A DNA stretch of 64,000 bases from Garcia nutans. Taxonomy: Eukaryota > Streptophyta > Magnoliopsida > Malpighiales > Euphorbiaceae. The notes beneath the pieces were generated by a model, which saw only the letters and a program-made list of their open reading frames with translations, was not told where the DNA came from and made no database searches. The position numbers and the translations under genes were made by a program. Location: contig CANTUV010000015.1 in NCBI GenBank assembly GCA_947685225.1, forward strand, positions 7,688,001 through 7,752,000. Direction: 5' to 3'. Below, piece after piece: positions 36,321-48,680 of the stretch. How positions within the stretch are numbered: the stretch's first letter is position 1; every line of letters starts with the position of its first letter.

Positions 36321-37835
36321 AACCACTGTCTCATCTCCAATTGGGAACTTGATCTTCTAATGGAGTGTAGAAGGAACTACACCAAGAGGATGAAACCAGA
36401 GTGATAGGTATATCAAAAATCACAAACTTCACCATGGACTCAATGGGGCTAGCCTTCACAACAGCTTTGAAAGTTCCTTCGGCATACCATTTACTATAAC
36501 ATAAGCCCTAATGTCACCTTGGTTGGGCTTAGATTCCTTATTGACATAACTAGCTTTGGCAAGATCTTGAGTGGATAGACATTTATGGCGGATCCATCAT
36601 CAACCATTACACAAGGAGTCTTTTTCCCTTTGACCTCTACCTTGATAAAAAGTGGGAGAATGTGATCTCTCCCTTCCTCTGGTAGATCAATATCTGAGAA
36701 TGACACCATGCCTACATCAATCTTGTTCTTCTTTAGAGCATCTTCACCCTTCTTTACTTCCTAAGCCTTGTTCACCCCCATAATGTGGATCAGTTCATCA
36801 GGTGTTGCAGAAGTGGAAATCTACATGCTTACCATAGCTTTGGCCATAGTTTCTCGATGCTTCTTAGATGTAACTAGCAAATCCCATATGTTGATACTTG
36901 CTTGAATTCTCTTTAACTGTTTAAGAGCATCATCATCTTTTTCTTCTTTATTCCCCATTTCAACGTCTTTTCCTTTATTAGCTTCTACTTCTTTTAGTGG
37001 TGCCCTTGCATAAGGCTTACCAAAATAAGTGTTCATTACTTCATCTTCTTTGGGCTTGAACCAAGTCCACTCTTCCTTTTTTGGCTCAGAATCCTTATCA
37101 CTATCAGTTGAACCCAGAACTTGCTCACAACACAGATGGTCACTTCCTTCTCAACTTGCTCCATCTTGCTAAGTACCACTTCTTCTTTAGTTGATTCACC
37201 TCCTATATCTTGGAAAGAAGACAGAATAAATTTCTATTCAAACCTCCCCCGATAATGAAAGTTGTCGGCGGTGGAACTCTATTGAACATTGGCAACGGAT
37301 TATCCTTCATGCTAGGCTTGCTAGGTTTGGGCAACTTCCCACTGTCAATTAAATTATGGATCTCATGTCTCAACCTCAAACACTTATAAGTCTGATGCCC
37401 TTGTATTTGGTGGAATTGGCAAGATGCTTTGGCATCAAAGTTAGGTGGTAGAGGATTTGTCAATGGGCGAGGAGTTAATAACTGCAATAGCCCTCTCTTT
37501 TATAGTTTATTAAAAACTCAAGATAGTGGTTTTCCTAATTCTAAAAATTTCCTTTTTCCTCCTTGGCTAGTTGCATTTACATCGACTGCCTTTTGAGTGC
37601 TTTTGCCTCCTTCCTCCTTGGCTAGTTGCATTTACATCGACTGCCTTTTAGGTGCTTTGGTTGCTGGATTGATAGTTCCCTTTCTCATTCCTTCTTGTAG
37701 AAAAATGATTCTTATCCCTTTCCCATTCTTCTATTTGCAAGCCAGCTTGGAGAAGATCTTTGAAACCCTAGATAAGGGTGTGGGACATCCTTTCACTAAG
37801 ATTAGGCAGCATGTTGCGGCCTCAGCCTCACTATC
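36321..37835 (-). pseudogene. Element A: gag C-terminus and protease
   Basis: Continues gag after the 37836 insertion: GFKDLLQAGLQIEEWERDKN, then the finger CQFHQIQGHQTYKC (CxxHx4Hx4C, about 37395-37440) and RVPPPTTFIIGGG. A linker with MNTYFGKPYARAPLKEVEAN follows, then the protease with active site MVDDGSAINVYPL (about 36570-36610); Tat proteases usually read VDNGSALNV. Frame breaks near 37230 and 36770. A 55-bp tandem duplication (37559-37668) disrupts gag between the two finger-side blocks. Confidence 0.8.
37559..37668. repeat. 55-bp tandem duplication in gag of element A
   Basis: CCTTGGCTAGTTGCATTTAC starts at 37561 and again at 37616; the two units differ at a few bases. Confidence 0.9.
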
Positions 37836-39388
37836 TGCAAGTGCACAGATCGTTAACAAGTAATATAATGATGAGTAGAGTATCGTTCCCACGAGGAGGT
37901 TAATTCGAAGTACCAAACAATTAAACCGATTAATATTTGGATAATCAAATTTAATTTATGATTTAACTAGCTAAAATGACAATAAATCAAGAATAAATTT
38001 CTAATAATTTAAGACTTAGGGGTTAGTCACCTTTATTGATTTATCATGGATTTTCTAAGGTATCGATTTAATTCAGTCTTCCTTTTGATTAATGGTTGGA
38101 TTCTCCTAAATTAAGTTCAAGTCTCTCTCAAGTACTAGAACCAATATCGACTTTAATCCTTACGTCTACTCTCGTGATCATAAGTAATTAAATCAATTCA
38201 TTAGGTAATCAACCTCTTAAGGGTTTAACCTTATCTCTAAGTGAGAAACTTACTTAAGATTGTTATCTCCTTAGACTGATGTCATGCTTCCACTCTCGCT
38301 CCATCACACAACATCTCAAATCATTTAATCATTGGCCAAATAATCAAAGCATTAAGATTAAAGACAACAAAATAATCAAAGGATAACTAAATTAACCAAA
38401 TAGACATTTATAACTCCATGATAAATTCAATTAAAGGGACCAACCCTAAAAAGGATTAGTTCTTCATTATTGAAATAAAAACATTACAAATATTCAAAAT
38501 GGTAAATGAAGACATAATTTAAAAGGAATAAGAAATATCAAACTCTATTTCTTTGAAGAAGATCTTGACTTGGATCTTGAACTCCCCTTTGAAGTAGAAT
38601 TTTACATTTCTTTCCTAAATTTATTTGGATGAATCTAATCTAATCTATTACATCTCTCATACCTTGGAGGAAGTGTGTTTAAATAGAGTGTTTGGAAGCT
38701 TCTTTAGTGGGGGAAAACTAAAAAAGGTTAGGCCACACCTTGTTTGGTTCAACACCTACCCAATTGTTTGCTCAAAGTCATGATTTTCGGCCCCACGGTC
38801 GTGGCCTGAGTTGGTTTGGTCGGTTTGAGCACTTTAAAGCAGTAAAATGGTCGGTTTGGAAGGCCACGGTCGTGGCCTTCGGGAGGCCACGGTCGTGGCT
38901 TTCAAAAATGCTTCTGAATATGCAAAATCTCTTCAAAATAGAGCCAAAACCCATGCCATGGTAGTGGCCTTTGAGCCCCATGGTCGTGGCTTTCTAAATG
39001 CTTCTGCCCTTGCAATTTCTGTCATTGAAAAACTTGGACAGCTTCAAATCAAATCCCATTGCCATGGATTTTTGACAGCTTTGGCCCTGAGATTCAAAAC
39101 GACTCTAGACCTCTTGATTTCTCATCTTTAATTCCATTTTCAAGTTTAAAATCATGTATCATGGTTTATAAGACCATGTAAATTCATTTTCTTCCATTTT
39201 TGAGCTTGATTTGACCTCCTTTCCATTTTTCCATGATTTTTAGCCAAAATAAGCTTTTTCTTCATACTTGCAACTCTATACTTGAAATGATGAATATTCT
39301 AGCTTTCACAATAAAGATTGATCAAATTCAATTGATAACAATAAAAATATAACTAGAATAATCATTAAATTATGTGCAAAATATAGTC
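37836..39388. mobile_element. Unclassified 1.55-kb insertion in gag of element A
   Basis: Flanked by CTATC (37831-37835, 39389-39393). The gag of element B (61105 on) reads straight across this point, which confirms an insertion. It starts TGCAAGTGCACAGATCGTTA and ends ATATAGTC. No terminal inverted repeats, no poly(A), no coding frame found. GAGTATCGTTCCCACGAGGA near its left end resembles a motif I recall in many plant repeats. It carries copies of GGCCACGGTCGTGGCC (38795-38990). It could be a solo LTR with decayed ends or a non-autonomous element. Confidence 0.6.
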
Positions 39389-39393
39389 CTATC

Positions 39394-40210
39394 ACAGCAC
39401 CCCTCTTATAATCATCCTAATTTGATCTGATTCATCTGGCCTCTTCTTGAGTGATGCGGCCTTGTTTCTTCACCTCTTCACATAGCCAATGAAGTTCTTA
39501 TTTTGTTTCTGCTTGATTGAATCAACCTACATCAGAGTAACTTTCAACTCAGCATTGTACACATATTGCTGGATGAAAGCTTTGTACAAAGAATCCCAAC
39601 TCTTCTGAGTACTGTCCTCTAAGGTGTTGAACCAATTCTGCACAACATGGTCCAATGAGAGCATAAATTACCTGAGAGTTTGAGCCTTGGTAGCTCAAGC
39701 AGACTACATAGTAGTAATGTACTATTTGACATGAAAATGAGGGATGCCAATTCCATCAAACTTAGCAAAAGAAGGCATTTTGAACTTATAAGGGGCTTCC
39801 TCATCTTGTTCAAACAGTTTGTCCACCTCTGACATTTCTTTTGTCTTCAACTTTTTTTCAAACTTTTTCTCCAGATCAGCAATCATCTCTTCCACATCTA
39901 AAGTTTTAATATTTTCAATAGTTGTCTTCTCCATAACCTTAGGCTTCTTCTTCTTATCTTGAGGATCTTGAAAGTATTAAGCCCAATTATCATCATCATT
40001 AAGCATCATCTTGTCATCCTCCATGGCTACTTCACAAACCTTAGTCTTTCCATTGTCTTTCTACTTCTTAGTACTAGCAGATGCTTCAATAGTGTTCCCT
40101 AATAGTGCAACCAGTTGGCTTTCCATGGTCTTAGCTAGGACTCCCTTTAGTTCTTCCATCTTGGAGTTAAGTGCATCGTCTACCATCTTCTAAACTTACT
40201 CAGGATCCAT
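39394..40210 (-). pseudogene. Element A: gag N-terminal part
   Basis: The likely start ATG is at 40210 (MDPE), matching MEPKQIQRMVDEALNAKMEE of element B. A Lys/Glu-rich segment follows (IADLEKKFEKKLKTKEMSEV), then the capsid-like region KFKMPSFAKFDGIGIPHFHV and VQNWFNTLEDSTQKSWDSLY. Several stops (after MDPE, near 39735, 39670 and 39550). The frame is cut at 39393 by the 1.55-kb insertion and continues at 37835. Gag would form the particle and bind RNA. Confidence 0.82.
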
Positions 40211-41378
40211 TGCTTTTGGTAAGAAGCTGACTGAATCATTGATGGATTCCACATCACTAGTATAGGTCAGATTGTTGTAGGCTCTTAAACTGTTGTACTC
40301 CAAGGCTGTGAGCAAAAAATATCAATGACATGTAATGCAATACATGTATGCATGTATGCATAGATACATAAATAATAGATAGACACAGATACATAGGATG
40401 TTCCTTCCATCCTAATAACTTCCACACATGAATGGCGAGTCTCTTTTCTAAGGTATATGGTTAACAAAATATCAACATGGGATATCTTGTTTTCGAATAA
40501 TTCACTTAGATGGTTTAATCAATAATTGTAACTTAGAGTCAGTCTATGATAATTCCCATTAATTAAGTCTTAACCATTAGTCCAACAAAAGATAGCTTTT
40601 ATGCTATATTGGATTAAAACTAAATTAAAAGATTTATCATAAATAGATTTCAAATTTGGAAAAGCAACTAATGGTTCATGCCACAGACAAACCCATGATT
40701 AATAAGTCTTGGTATAAATTAGGCCCATAATTGATTTTAATATTCCATAAATGACCTAACTAGTTGTAAGCCCATTTAAGAAAAGGTTTGTAATTTGGAT
40801 AAAATGAAAAATGATTTTCAAAGCTTATTGTAAAAATGTTTTTTTTAAATTGAATTTTGGACTTCATATTTGGGCCATGAGGTAGAAAAGAATCTTTGAC
40901 CCATTTTAGAAAAGTTTTATGTCTAAAGACCATCTTGAAAATTTTGAAAACTATTTTGGTCTTTTGGGCTTAAATGAATAAAAAATTATTTTAAGCTTAC
41001 AATATAATTAGGTCATACTAGAAAAAGAATAAACCAAATAGGTCATGGTTCACACCAAGACATATCAATCATAGTTAAACAACAAGCATTTGAGGAAAAA
41101 CCTAAGGAAAGTAAATAGGTCAATTACATGAGCTTTAGTCTTTGGATAGAAAAGTTTAGTCTCCCATAGCATATACTAAATGGTATGAGGCTATGAGTGG
41201 TTATGCCATACTCGATCTCCAAACCTTGAGTAAAAGTATGGTATCCCTTACATAATACAACACGGGTTATACGGGTATCCTAACTCATGTACACAATGCA
41301 ATATAAATAATGCAATGGACAATATTATATAAAGAAAGAATAAAATAATATAAAGACTAACGGAATTAACTTCTCTTA
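40211..41378 (-). other. Leader of element A, with conserved upstream ORF
   Basis: Between primer site and gag. A minus-strand ORF (40467-40285, MLTIYLRKETRHSCVEVIRM...) matches the leader of element B (60057 on), where it is in frame with gag. The rest is AT-rich and has no recognisable protein. Confidence 0.65.
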
Positions 41379-41396
41379 TCCCCAGTGGAGTTGCCA
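41379..41396 (-). other. Primer binding site of element A (tRNA-Arg type)
   Basis: The minus strand reads TGGCAACTCCACTGGGGA one base inside the 5' LTR. Element B has the identical 18-mer. The form TGGCGACTCCxCTGGGGA is associated with tRNA-Arg priming in Tat/Ogre elements (from memory). Confidence 0.8.
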
Positions 41397-42753
41397 CTGT
41401 GAGCAGGAATTTTCTCCCCCACTCCCATGTAGAATAGTTCTTGCGACTTTGGCACTGTTAGGCTAAGGTTTTAGAGAATATGGGCCTAAATTCGGAGAAA
41501 ATGGAGTCTCCACTTGAACGGGCCAGGAAAAAGAAAGGGGTGGATTACTCGATTTCTAAGGAATTCCCAAACCTCTAAAATTAGGTATGTATGAGGAAAG
41601 TTAGGTACGTATGAGGAAGGTGACAATGACCTAGCACCCCATAATGCCTAGTTCATTAGAACCGACCTCCTTTTCAGGTCTATATTATTAAATTCTTAAG
41701 TATTATAAAATCATTCATACTACATGCGATTATCAAAATAAATAATCATTGTATTAAAATCACAACAAGTTTAAAACAAAACAATAAATGGGCACCCATA
41801 CAAGATGGAAACATGCCCTTACAACCATGTTCAATGTCCAAAACAAAATAAAATAGGACACCTAACATTTGATGAAAACATGTCCTTTACATTAATCCAA
41901 AACTTGAAATAATTTAAATTACATGGAACTTTGACTAATGAGATACCCATATAGTGGAAACATACCTCTTACATTTTTGAAACTAAAATAAACCAATAAA
42001 AAAAAGTAAAAGTAAACCATCCATCACAAAATAAATAAAATAAACCATCCATCGTGAATAATAAATCACATAATCAATCTAGGTTTTAATGTCATGTTGA
42101 AACAATAGATGTACAAAGCTAGGGTTTTAATTTATGAATTAGTGTTTTAGGAAATTATGACTAGGGTTTAGGATTTTAGAAAAACATAATTAGTGTTTAG
42201 TGTTTTTAGAAAAACATAATTAGGGTTTTAAGGTTTTAGAAAATAATATTAGGGTTTTAGGATTTTAGAAAATAATATTAGAATTTTAAATATTAGAAAA
42301 CTAGGGTTTTTATAAAATTAGGGTTTAAAAAACAATATTAGGGTTTCAGTTTTAGAAAACAGGATTAGGGTATTAGAAAAAATAGCTACTGTGATTATAT
42401 TAATAGACTTTGGGCAACTGGAATATTAACTTATAATAAATAATTACATAATACATGCTCTTTTTGGATGGTTACTAGACGAAGCAAATTCAAATACATG
42501 ACCTACTATGAATTATAAAGCCAACAGCCACTGATCATGTTTCAAATAAAACTGATATGAATCAAAACTAATGGATATAACCTACTGGAACTAATTTAGA
42601 CAAGAATAAATGTATTCAATATTTAAAACCATCATCAAATCATCTTATGTTGAATTAAAATGAATTAAATTTAGAACGCACCTTTGTTTATTGGCTCCAC
42701 CAAAATTAAACGTTGATCAAAGTTCTGCTTGCAACGATTTGGAACTCTGGCTG

Positions 42754-45368
42754 TGTAATATCCCAAATTTTTAAAAATTCCTAATTTTTGAAATTTGATA
42801 AAATAAATTATGAAATAATTGGATAAATTAAAGAAATGATTTTAAATGAAAAATAAAAATATTTAAAGTGAAAAAGTAAAATGTATATGGGATATATATG
42901 TAAATATACATAACATATACAAGATAATATTTTAAAAGTTAAAGTTTATCTAAATAATTTAAATAGTAATGGAAGATGATATTTTTGAGATAAGCAATTA
43001 AATAATAATATATATACTTGGTGGTAATTAAAATGGACAATATAAGGTTAAAATTAAAAGTGGGTGGAGAGAGATATTTACTTAGTCTTCATCTTCTTCT
43101 TCTTTCTCCTTTGAAGGTCAATTTTCTCCATTAAAGGAAATGAAGGATTTGCTTGTTCCATACTACTCAGGGTGAAGGATTTTAAGGATTGGGTGATTCC
43201 CACTTGAGTTGGTAAGTTTTTAACTTGTTTCCTTGGATTTTCTTAAAGATGTGAAGTTTGACTTATTATGGTTGTATGTTTTAATTATTAGAATTGGTAT
43301 GTATGAAGTTGTTTTAAGTAGTTAACCATGATTTTGGATTGAAGAAATGGTTAATTTTGAGTTGAGTAAAGATTGGTGACGAGAGAGAATTTAGGGTTAC
43401 GGGAATTGGATATTTGGAATCATGTGATGAGTTGTTTTGATGCATAAACAAGTATTTTTAAAGTTAAATGATGGATTTGGTTGAGTTTGAATAGATTTGG
43501 AAATGGAAGTGGTGATTTAGAGTTTTGAAATGAAAATTATATGTGACAATTATATGTTGATATTAGGATTTTGGCCTAATACGCCCAGTGACACGCCATG
43601 TCATTGGGTGTGTCGATAATTCTATTTTTAGTATTAGTGACACGTGCAGTGACACGCCCATGTCACTGAGCATTTCAAAGCTACTGTAATGCAATATGTT
43701 TGGCACAGGCAGTGACATGCCCATGTCACTGGGCCTGTCACAGCTTTTGTGTGAGGGCATATGGCATAGTCATTAACATGCCCATATCGTTAGGCATGTC
43801 ACTTGTAGAATTTGCTCACAATAGCTCTTTTCCTTATTTTTCTTCAGTGGTTCTTACCCTTGTGTTGAGAGATGATGTATATGTATTATAATGTGGAAAA
43901 TTTGAGATTGGACATGCCTTTAAGTGTGATACTAAATGATTATTTATGATCACATTTGGTATAGGCATTGAGGAGAATTATTTTGCCCAATCCAAGTGTT
44001 GATGGGCAAGTTGGAAGAGAAGGTTGAAGGTGCTATTTGAGCTTATTTTTGGTTGCTTTTAGAGGTATGTTTAAACTTTGGATGAATTGGTTATATTTGC
44101 ATTACATTGGGCTTAACACATTTTGGATTAGAAAATGTGCTAAGCTACTTGATACATGGAACATGTATGAATAATGTGCTATGACATGTGTAATGTCATA
44201 TATGTATTAAATACATTATGAAAAGCCATTGTTAATGGCTAAATTGTGTAAAATGTGAAATATGTGGATTATGTGAAATTACACAAAATATTTGGGTGAT
44301 GAGTTTTAAGGTAAAATGTGATGCAATGTGATGATATGATGAAAAGTGATGAATTGTTATTGCTATAAATGAGAAAAGTGAGAAAAAGATGAGAAAATAA
44401 GATAATGTGCCTAATAGATAATGAAAAATGAGGCAATGTGCCTAGCTTGATTATGAGAAAATGAGAAAGAGATTAATAATGAGAAATTAAAATTAATTGT
44501 GTGCCTAGTATGTTCTTCAATTTTCAGAGTTCTGTGTTTGGCGACATGCCTATGAGGTTATCCTCATTATTTGCCTTTAGGGCTAGCTTTTGAGCAATTA
44601 TTTGATTTGCCTTCGGGGCTAGATGCTTGGCGTCACTGTGATATGATCTGCCTTCGGGGCTAGCTTTTGAGCAATTACTTGACTTGCCTTCGAGGTAAGA
44701 CACATGGTGTCAACTTGGACCAAAATAATAACTCTGGGATTTGAATAGCATATTAGATCCTTTGGGCCCATGCTTGTGTTTGCTTTTATGTGAATTGTGA
44801 ATTGTAAAACAATTGAAAAATATGTTTTAATGAAATGATATGAGATATGATACCTATATGCATCATGCATTGGCATTGCATTTGAACTTTAATGTTATCA
44901 AAGTTTGTACTGCTAGGCTTTTGACTTAGCACGATTGTAATTTATCACATAGGTGACGGGGAGATTTGGTAGACCGGGAGAGTTCATCTAGACTAGGTTA
45001 GGTCTAGCTTTGAGATTGCTTGAGTTGATTTTACTGTTTCTTCGAGATCAGTGCCGACTGTCAGCATGTATATATTTTACATTCTCGTATATTTTGTTAT
45101 TACGTATATTATCTTATGTTTTGGTGTATATATGTTAAAATTAAAAATACTATTTTGGATAAATTTTGTAATGGGGGTTTGATATGTGTTTTTGATAAGT
45201 AATATTTTATTTGTTATTTAAGTATATACTTTAAAGTATTTAGGATTTTAAAATTGGAAAAGTAAGGGTTTTTATTAAACTGGGTTGTGACATTTTTATA
45301 CCATGTATGCATATTTTACATATATTGGGTGTATGTATTATACGTATATAGGGTATAAGGGTGTTACA
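42754..45368 (+). repeat. Solo Tekay-type LTR 2 (2615 bp)
   Basis: Perfect duplication GGCTG (42749-42753, 45369-45373). Starts TGTAATATCCC, ends GGGTGTTACA. The empty site is visible in element A's 3' LTR (AACTCTAGATGAGC near 23090). It carries four hairpin units (43580-43800), TTGCCTTCGGGGCTAG repeats (about 44570-44710) and a TAGGCTTTTGACTTAGC motif. Confidence 0.96.
43580..43800. repeat. Hairpin-forming tandem array in solo LTR 2
   Basis: Four units spaced 60-63 bases (anchors 43588, 43649, 43712, about 43772), each of the form GTGACACGCCCATGTCACTG. Confidence 0.9.
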
Positions 45369-45532
45369 GGCTGAGCAAAAACAAAGATAGTATGTTACTG
45401 CCTTTATGTGGTGTGTTGTTTCTGGTTTGATAATCCGTTGTGTGTTAATAATTGTTTGCTTCTCCCTAGTGAGTGCTGCTAGGGTTTTTCTAATTGTTTC
45501 TTGTTGATGTCTGATTCCTCGTCTTAATCTTG

Positions 45533-45543
45533 TATTTATAGGA
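45533..45543 (-). promoter_or_regulatory. Candidate TATA box, element A 5' LTR
   Basis: The minus strand reads CCTATAAATAC; the 3' LTR has the same near 23258. Confidence 0.55.
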
Positions 45544-45649
45544 AAATATATTAGGTTAAACTTTTGTAATTGAGTCTTAGCTTCTATCTTAGCACGGCTC
45601 CCTTTTGAAGCATATCGAATTAAAATCTTTTAAATTTGAGGGAAACCGT

Positions 45650-45962
45650 GACCATATCGGACTAAAACAAGTTTAATCCAATATGGTCAAAAGTCCATAT
45701 CGAATTGGCAATTCTAATTCAATATGGACAAGCTCCATATCGAATTAGAATTGATCTAATTTGATATGGGCTTCCATATCAAATTAGGATCAACCTAATT
45801 CGATATTCGAATTAGACTAATTCTAATTCAATATGGAAATCCATATCGAATTAGGATTACCCTAATTCGAATTAGGTAATGCCTTAGGCAATGTCTAATT
45901 CGATATGGACCTTCCATATCGAATTAGACATTGCCAAATTTGAAATGGCATGATCCATATCA
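45650..45962. repeat. Palindromic CCATATCGAATTAGG array in U3 of element A
   Basis: Alternating CCATATCGAATTAG and CTAATTCGATATGG half-units, about ten in all, in inverted orientation, so neighbouring units can pair. The 3' LTR has a shorter version (23378-23548). Confidence 0.88.
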
Positions 45963-46163
45963 AACCAAATTTGCTTCAAACTCAAATTGGACTATTTTAG
46001 GGCTTTTAAAAATTAAATCAGACTTATTTTAGGCTTTATAGAACTAGACCAATCTAATCAAAAGCTTAAAGTAGGTTCAAGCTTATTAAGAATGGAGCGA
46101 TCATGACTTAGGCCTTCTTTACTTAGGATAGGACTATCTTAGGGTCAAAATCAAGGGTCTACA

Positions 46164-48502
46164 CTAGGTTTCCTTCTACTTTTGTGCCTTCCTTACTTTC
46201 TCTCACTTTTCTCTTTCATATTGCCATGGCTTCTTCTTCTATTTCTAAATATATTATTGGCTTTGTTACACCATATATGTTTCTTTTTCTAAAATTTTTC
46301 GGTAGTATACGTTTAGGATTTTGTGATTAGGCATTTAGATTAATGCTAGAATTTTGCAATTTGATTATAAATTAGGTAAAACTAATGTTCTCATTTAAAA
46401 TAGTATTTTCATAAATTTAATTTAATGAAATCTTATAAATGAATTAATAGATCTAAGAATTAAAATGAAAAGATATATAAAAAAATTCAAAAAATTTTTA
46501 AAATTTAATAAATAATATAAAATTTTGATGTAGTAGTATTATTTACATAAATTTATAACAAAAATCTAAATTTTACTATAATATTAAATGTTTAATTTTA
46601 TATTCAATTTGCTTGTAATTTTTTTGGCTTGAAAAATTTTCCTCCATCCAATTTTTGATTTTGTTACTGATAACGATATTAAGGACATAGAAGCCTTATT
46701 CACTAGTATTTGGGATGACACAAGAATGTTGAATAAACTAAAAAACTTGGTTGAGCCTTCCCTCTTGGTTTAGCATATTGGGTACTTTCTGAGGGAAAGA
46801 TTGAAGTAAATGCACTAGGATTAGAACATTTGAATTTCTCTTCTATGAATCAGGAGATAAAAGAAAAGTAAAAATTTGCATGTAACTGTGGAAGATTTGA
46901 AGCCTCCTCAATACAACAAGTTAAGCTAAGAGCTAAAATGTAGAGGTAAGAACTTAGTCACATCATTTGCCCAAAAGTCATCTCAAGTTGGGAAGCACTA
47001 CAGGTTAGGAAACACTATAAAAGCTTGTGGATTATTGACATAAAGTTCATCAATTGTCACACAAGGAGGCACGACGGTCCTTAGGTCTAGGTAAGCTTAA
47101 AGCTTCTAAGTACTTTGAAGAATTCAAAACCACCCTGGATCTTACATACTTTGCACTAAATTTTTTATATACATATATCTCTCATATTTTTTTATCAGTT
47201 GTCTTGCACTTGTGTAGAGTTGATCCCATAGAACGTCTACTATATGCCATGTACCTGTAAAATAGCTAAATAAAGAAATGCAGGTAGTCCAAGAAGAGTG
47301 CAAAATTTTAAAAAAATTAGGCTCGTGAAGGTTTAATTTGATTTGTAAAATGATTAAATTCATAATTCAGAAGTAGATAGTATAATCATAATTCAGAAAA
47401 ATAAAATTTATCTTATCAATCAAGAAAGCATATTATTCAAACAGAAGGATCATATGACAAATGTAGATCAAAATAGATAGGCCATAGGCCACGACAGACA
47501 AGTTAGCAACCAGTAAACAAATATGCTAGAGGCCACAATAAATAGAACGATAACTTTCTCCTTTTGCACAACAACAGAATCTATGTGTACACAGCCTACT
47601 GATTTAACCCTCACTAGGGTAGAGCTCTGTCAATATGAATATCAAAAGCTGGCTTGGTCATTGAGTTAGTCTGATAAGGTATTGCATGAAAGGTTTATTA
47701 TCAATCCCATAAGGTATTACATGAAAGGTTTATTATTAATACAGAGTTTCCTAGTTCTTTTAGTAAATAGAATGATGCATAATGCACATATGTAATTAAA
47801 CATAGTTTATAACTTATTTATTACCTTTATTATATGTCCTTATTCATTTCTTTAAATACCATGATAATATTTTCTTTATTTTTTTTAATTTTTTTCACTA
47901 TACTAGCCTTTATCGTTAACTATTAGCAATTTCTTTATCTTTAGATCACTATAATTGTGTCCACAGAGGTTAATAGTTCAGAGTATTTTTGTTTTAGCAT
48001 TAGCTTATTTAAAGCTATTGAAGGAATCCAATGAAACTTACAATACTCAACTTCTATACTTATTTTATGGTTACCACTTAAAGTAGCACTTTTAATTACA
48101 GATGACAAGTCAACCTCAACAGACTCTGTAGCTTGGGTTCAGATAGCTCACCTACCTGTAAGACAAGAAGAAGGGATCAGTCTCTAATAGAGAAACTCTG
48201 ATGTGCAAGTCAGCTCGGTTGTTCTATAGATAAAAGTGCAAGAGAGTGGAAAAAGATCCTTTACTTATGAGGTTTAACCCTACTTATAGTTGAGGAGTAG
48301 GGGACAAAGTTTGAATGCATCAATGGATCATTAGGAGGTGTTAGTGTCATATGATGGCTATGTCAGGGACCTACGTCCCAGACATCTAGAGCTTGGTTAA
48401 TCTTCAAGTGCTCAGTGCTAAGGCTTATAATCTACCGATTGATCATTGGTCAGCAGGGTACCGAGTTTAGTCCATGAGTTCAGTAATTAGGGGGTAGTGT
48501 CA
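46164..48502. other. Unassigned block; may include an LTR of element C
   Basis: Lies between element A's right end and a candidate LTR edge at 48502 (GTGTCA|TTATTCCCCCCTGG; on the minus strand a polypurine-like CCAGGGGGGAATAA before TGACACTACC). If right, C's 3' LTR runs left from 48502; I could not find its other end. Short weak ORFs only: MASSSISKYIIGFVTP at 46226 after a CT-rich leader, and MSHKEARRSLGLGKL at 47054. A 35-bp tandem duplication (TAAGGTATTRCATGAAAGG) lies at 47674-47744. No recognised domain. Confidence 0.4.
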
Positions 48503-48680
48503 TTATTCCCCCCTGGTCTTCTAAAATTGATGTCATGTGAGGACAGGTGTCGCCCTTGGAGCTTTGTTAAATTTGTGTCAACTATAGAGGGAGTGATGCT
48601 ACAATTTTTGCATAGTGAAATGGGCAGGAAAATAAAATCCAAATTCCTGCCTAGGGCAGTTAATGCCCCATCGATATCAC

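Larger units (their letters stand above)
21970..46163 (-). mobile_element. Element A: Tat/Ogre/Retand-lineage gypsy retrotransposon
   Basis: LTR pair TGTAGACC... (minus strand, starts 46163 and 23748) with primer site, gag, protease, G-patch, RT, RNase H, a second RNase H and integrase in order on the minus strand. Two RNase H domains, the CxxHx4Hx4C gag finger and the primer site TGGCAACTCCACTGGGGA fit the Tat lineage. About 6.7 kb of its length comes from three insertions (33845-36315, 37836-39388, 42754-45368). A long region between integrase and 3' LTR carries + strand ORFs and a minisatellite. No matching target duplication is seen: the right flank is CTAGG, and the left flank is occupied by the Tekay-like element, whose LTR ends two bases away. 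Confidence 0.88.
41398..46163 (-). repeat. 5' LTR of element A, split by a solo LTR
   Basis: Minus strand starts TGTAGACCC at 46163 and ends GCTCACA at 41398. Without the 42754-45368 insertion it is about 2146 bp. It contains a palindromic array of CCATATCGAATTAG units (45650-45962), TTAGGGTTT-like motifs (42115-42380) and a TATA box. The 3' LTR has the undivided site. Confidence 0.92.

Noticed and set aside
43580..43800. CRISPR-like array
   Set aside because: Units are tandem with diverged spacers of the same origin, in a plant LTR; there are no cas genes.
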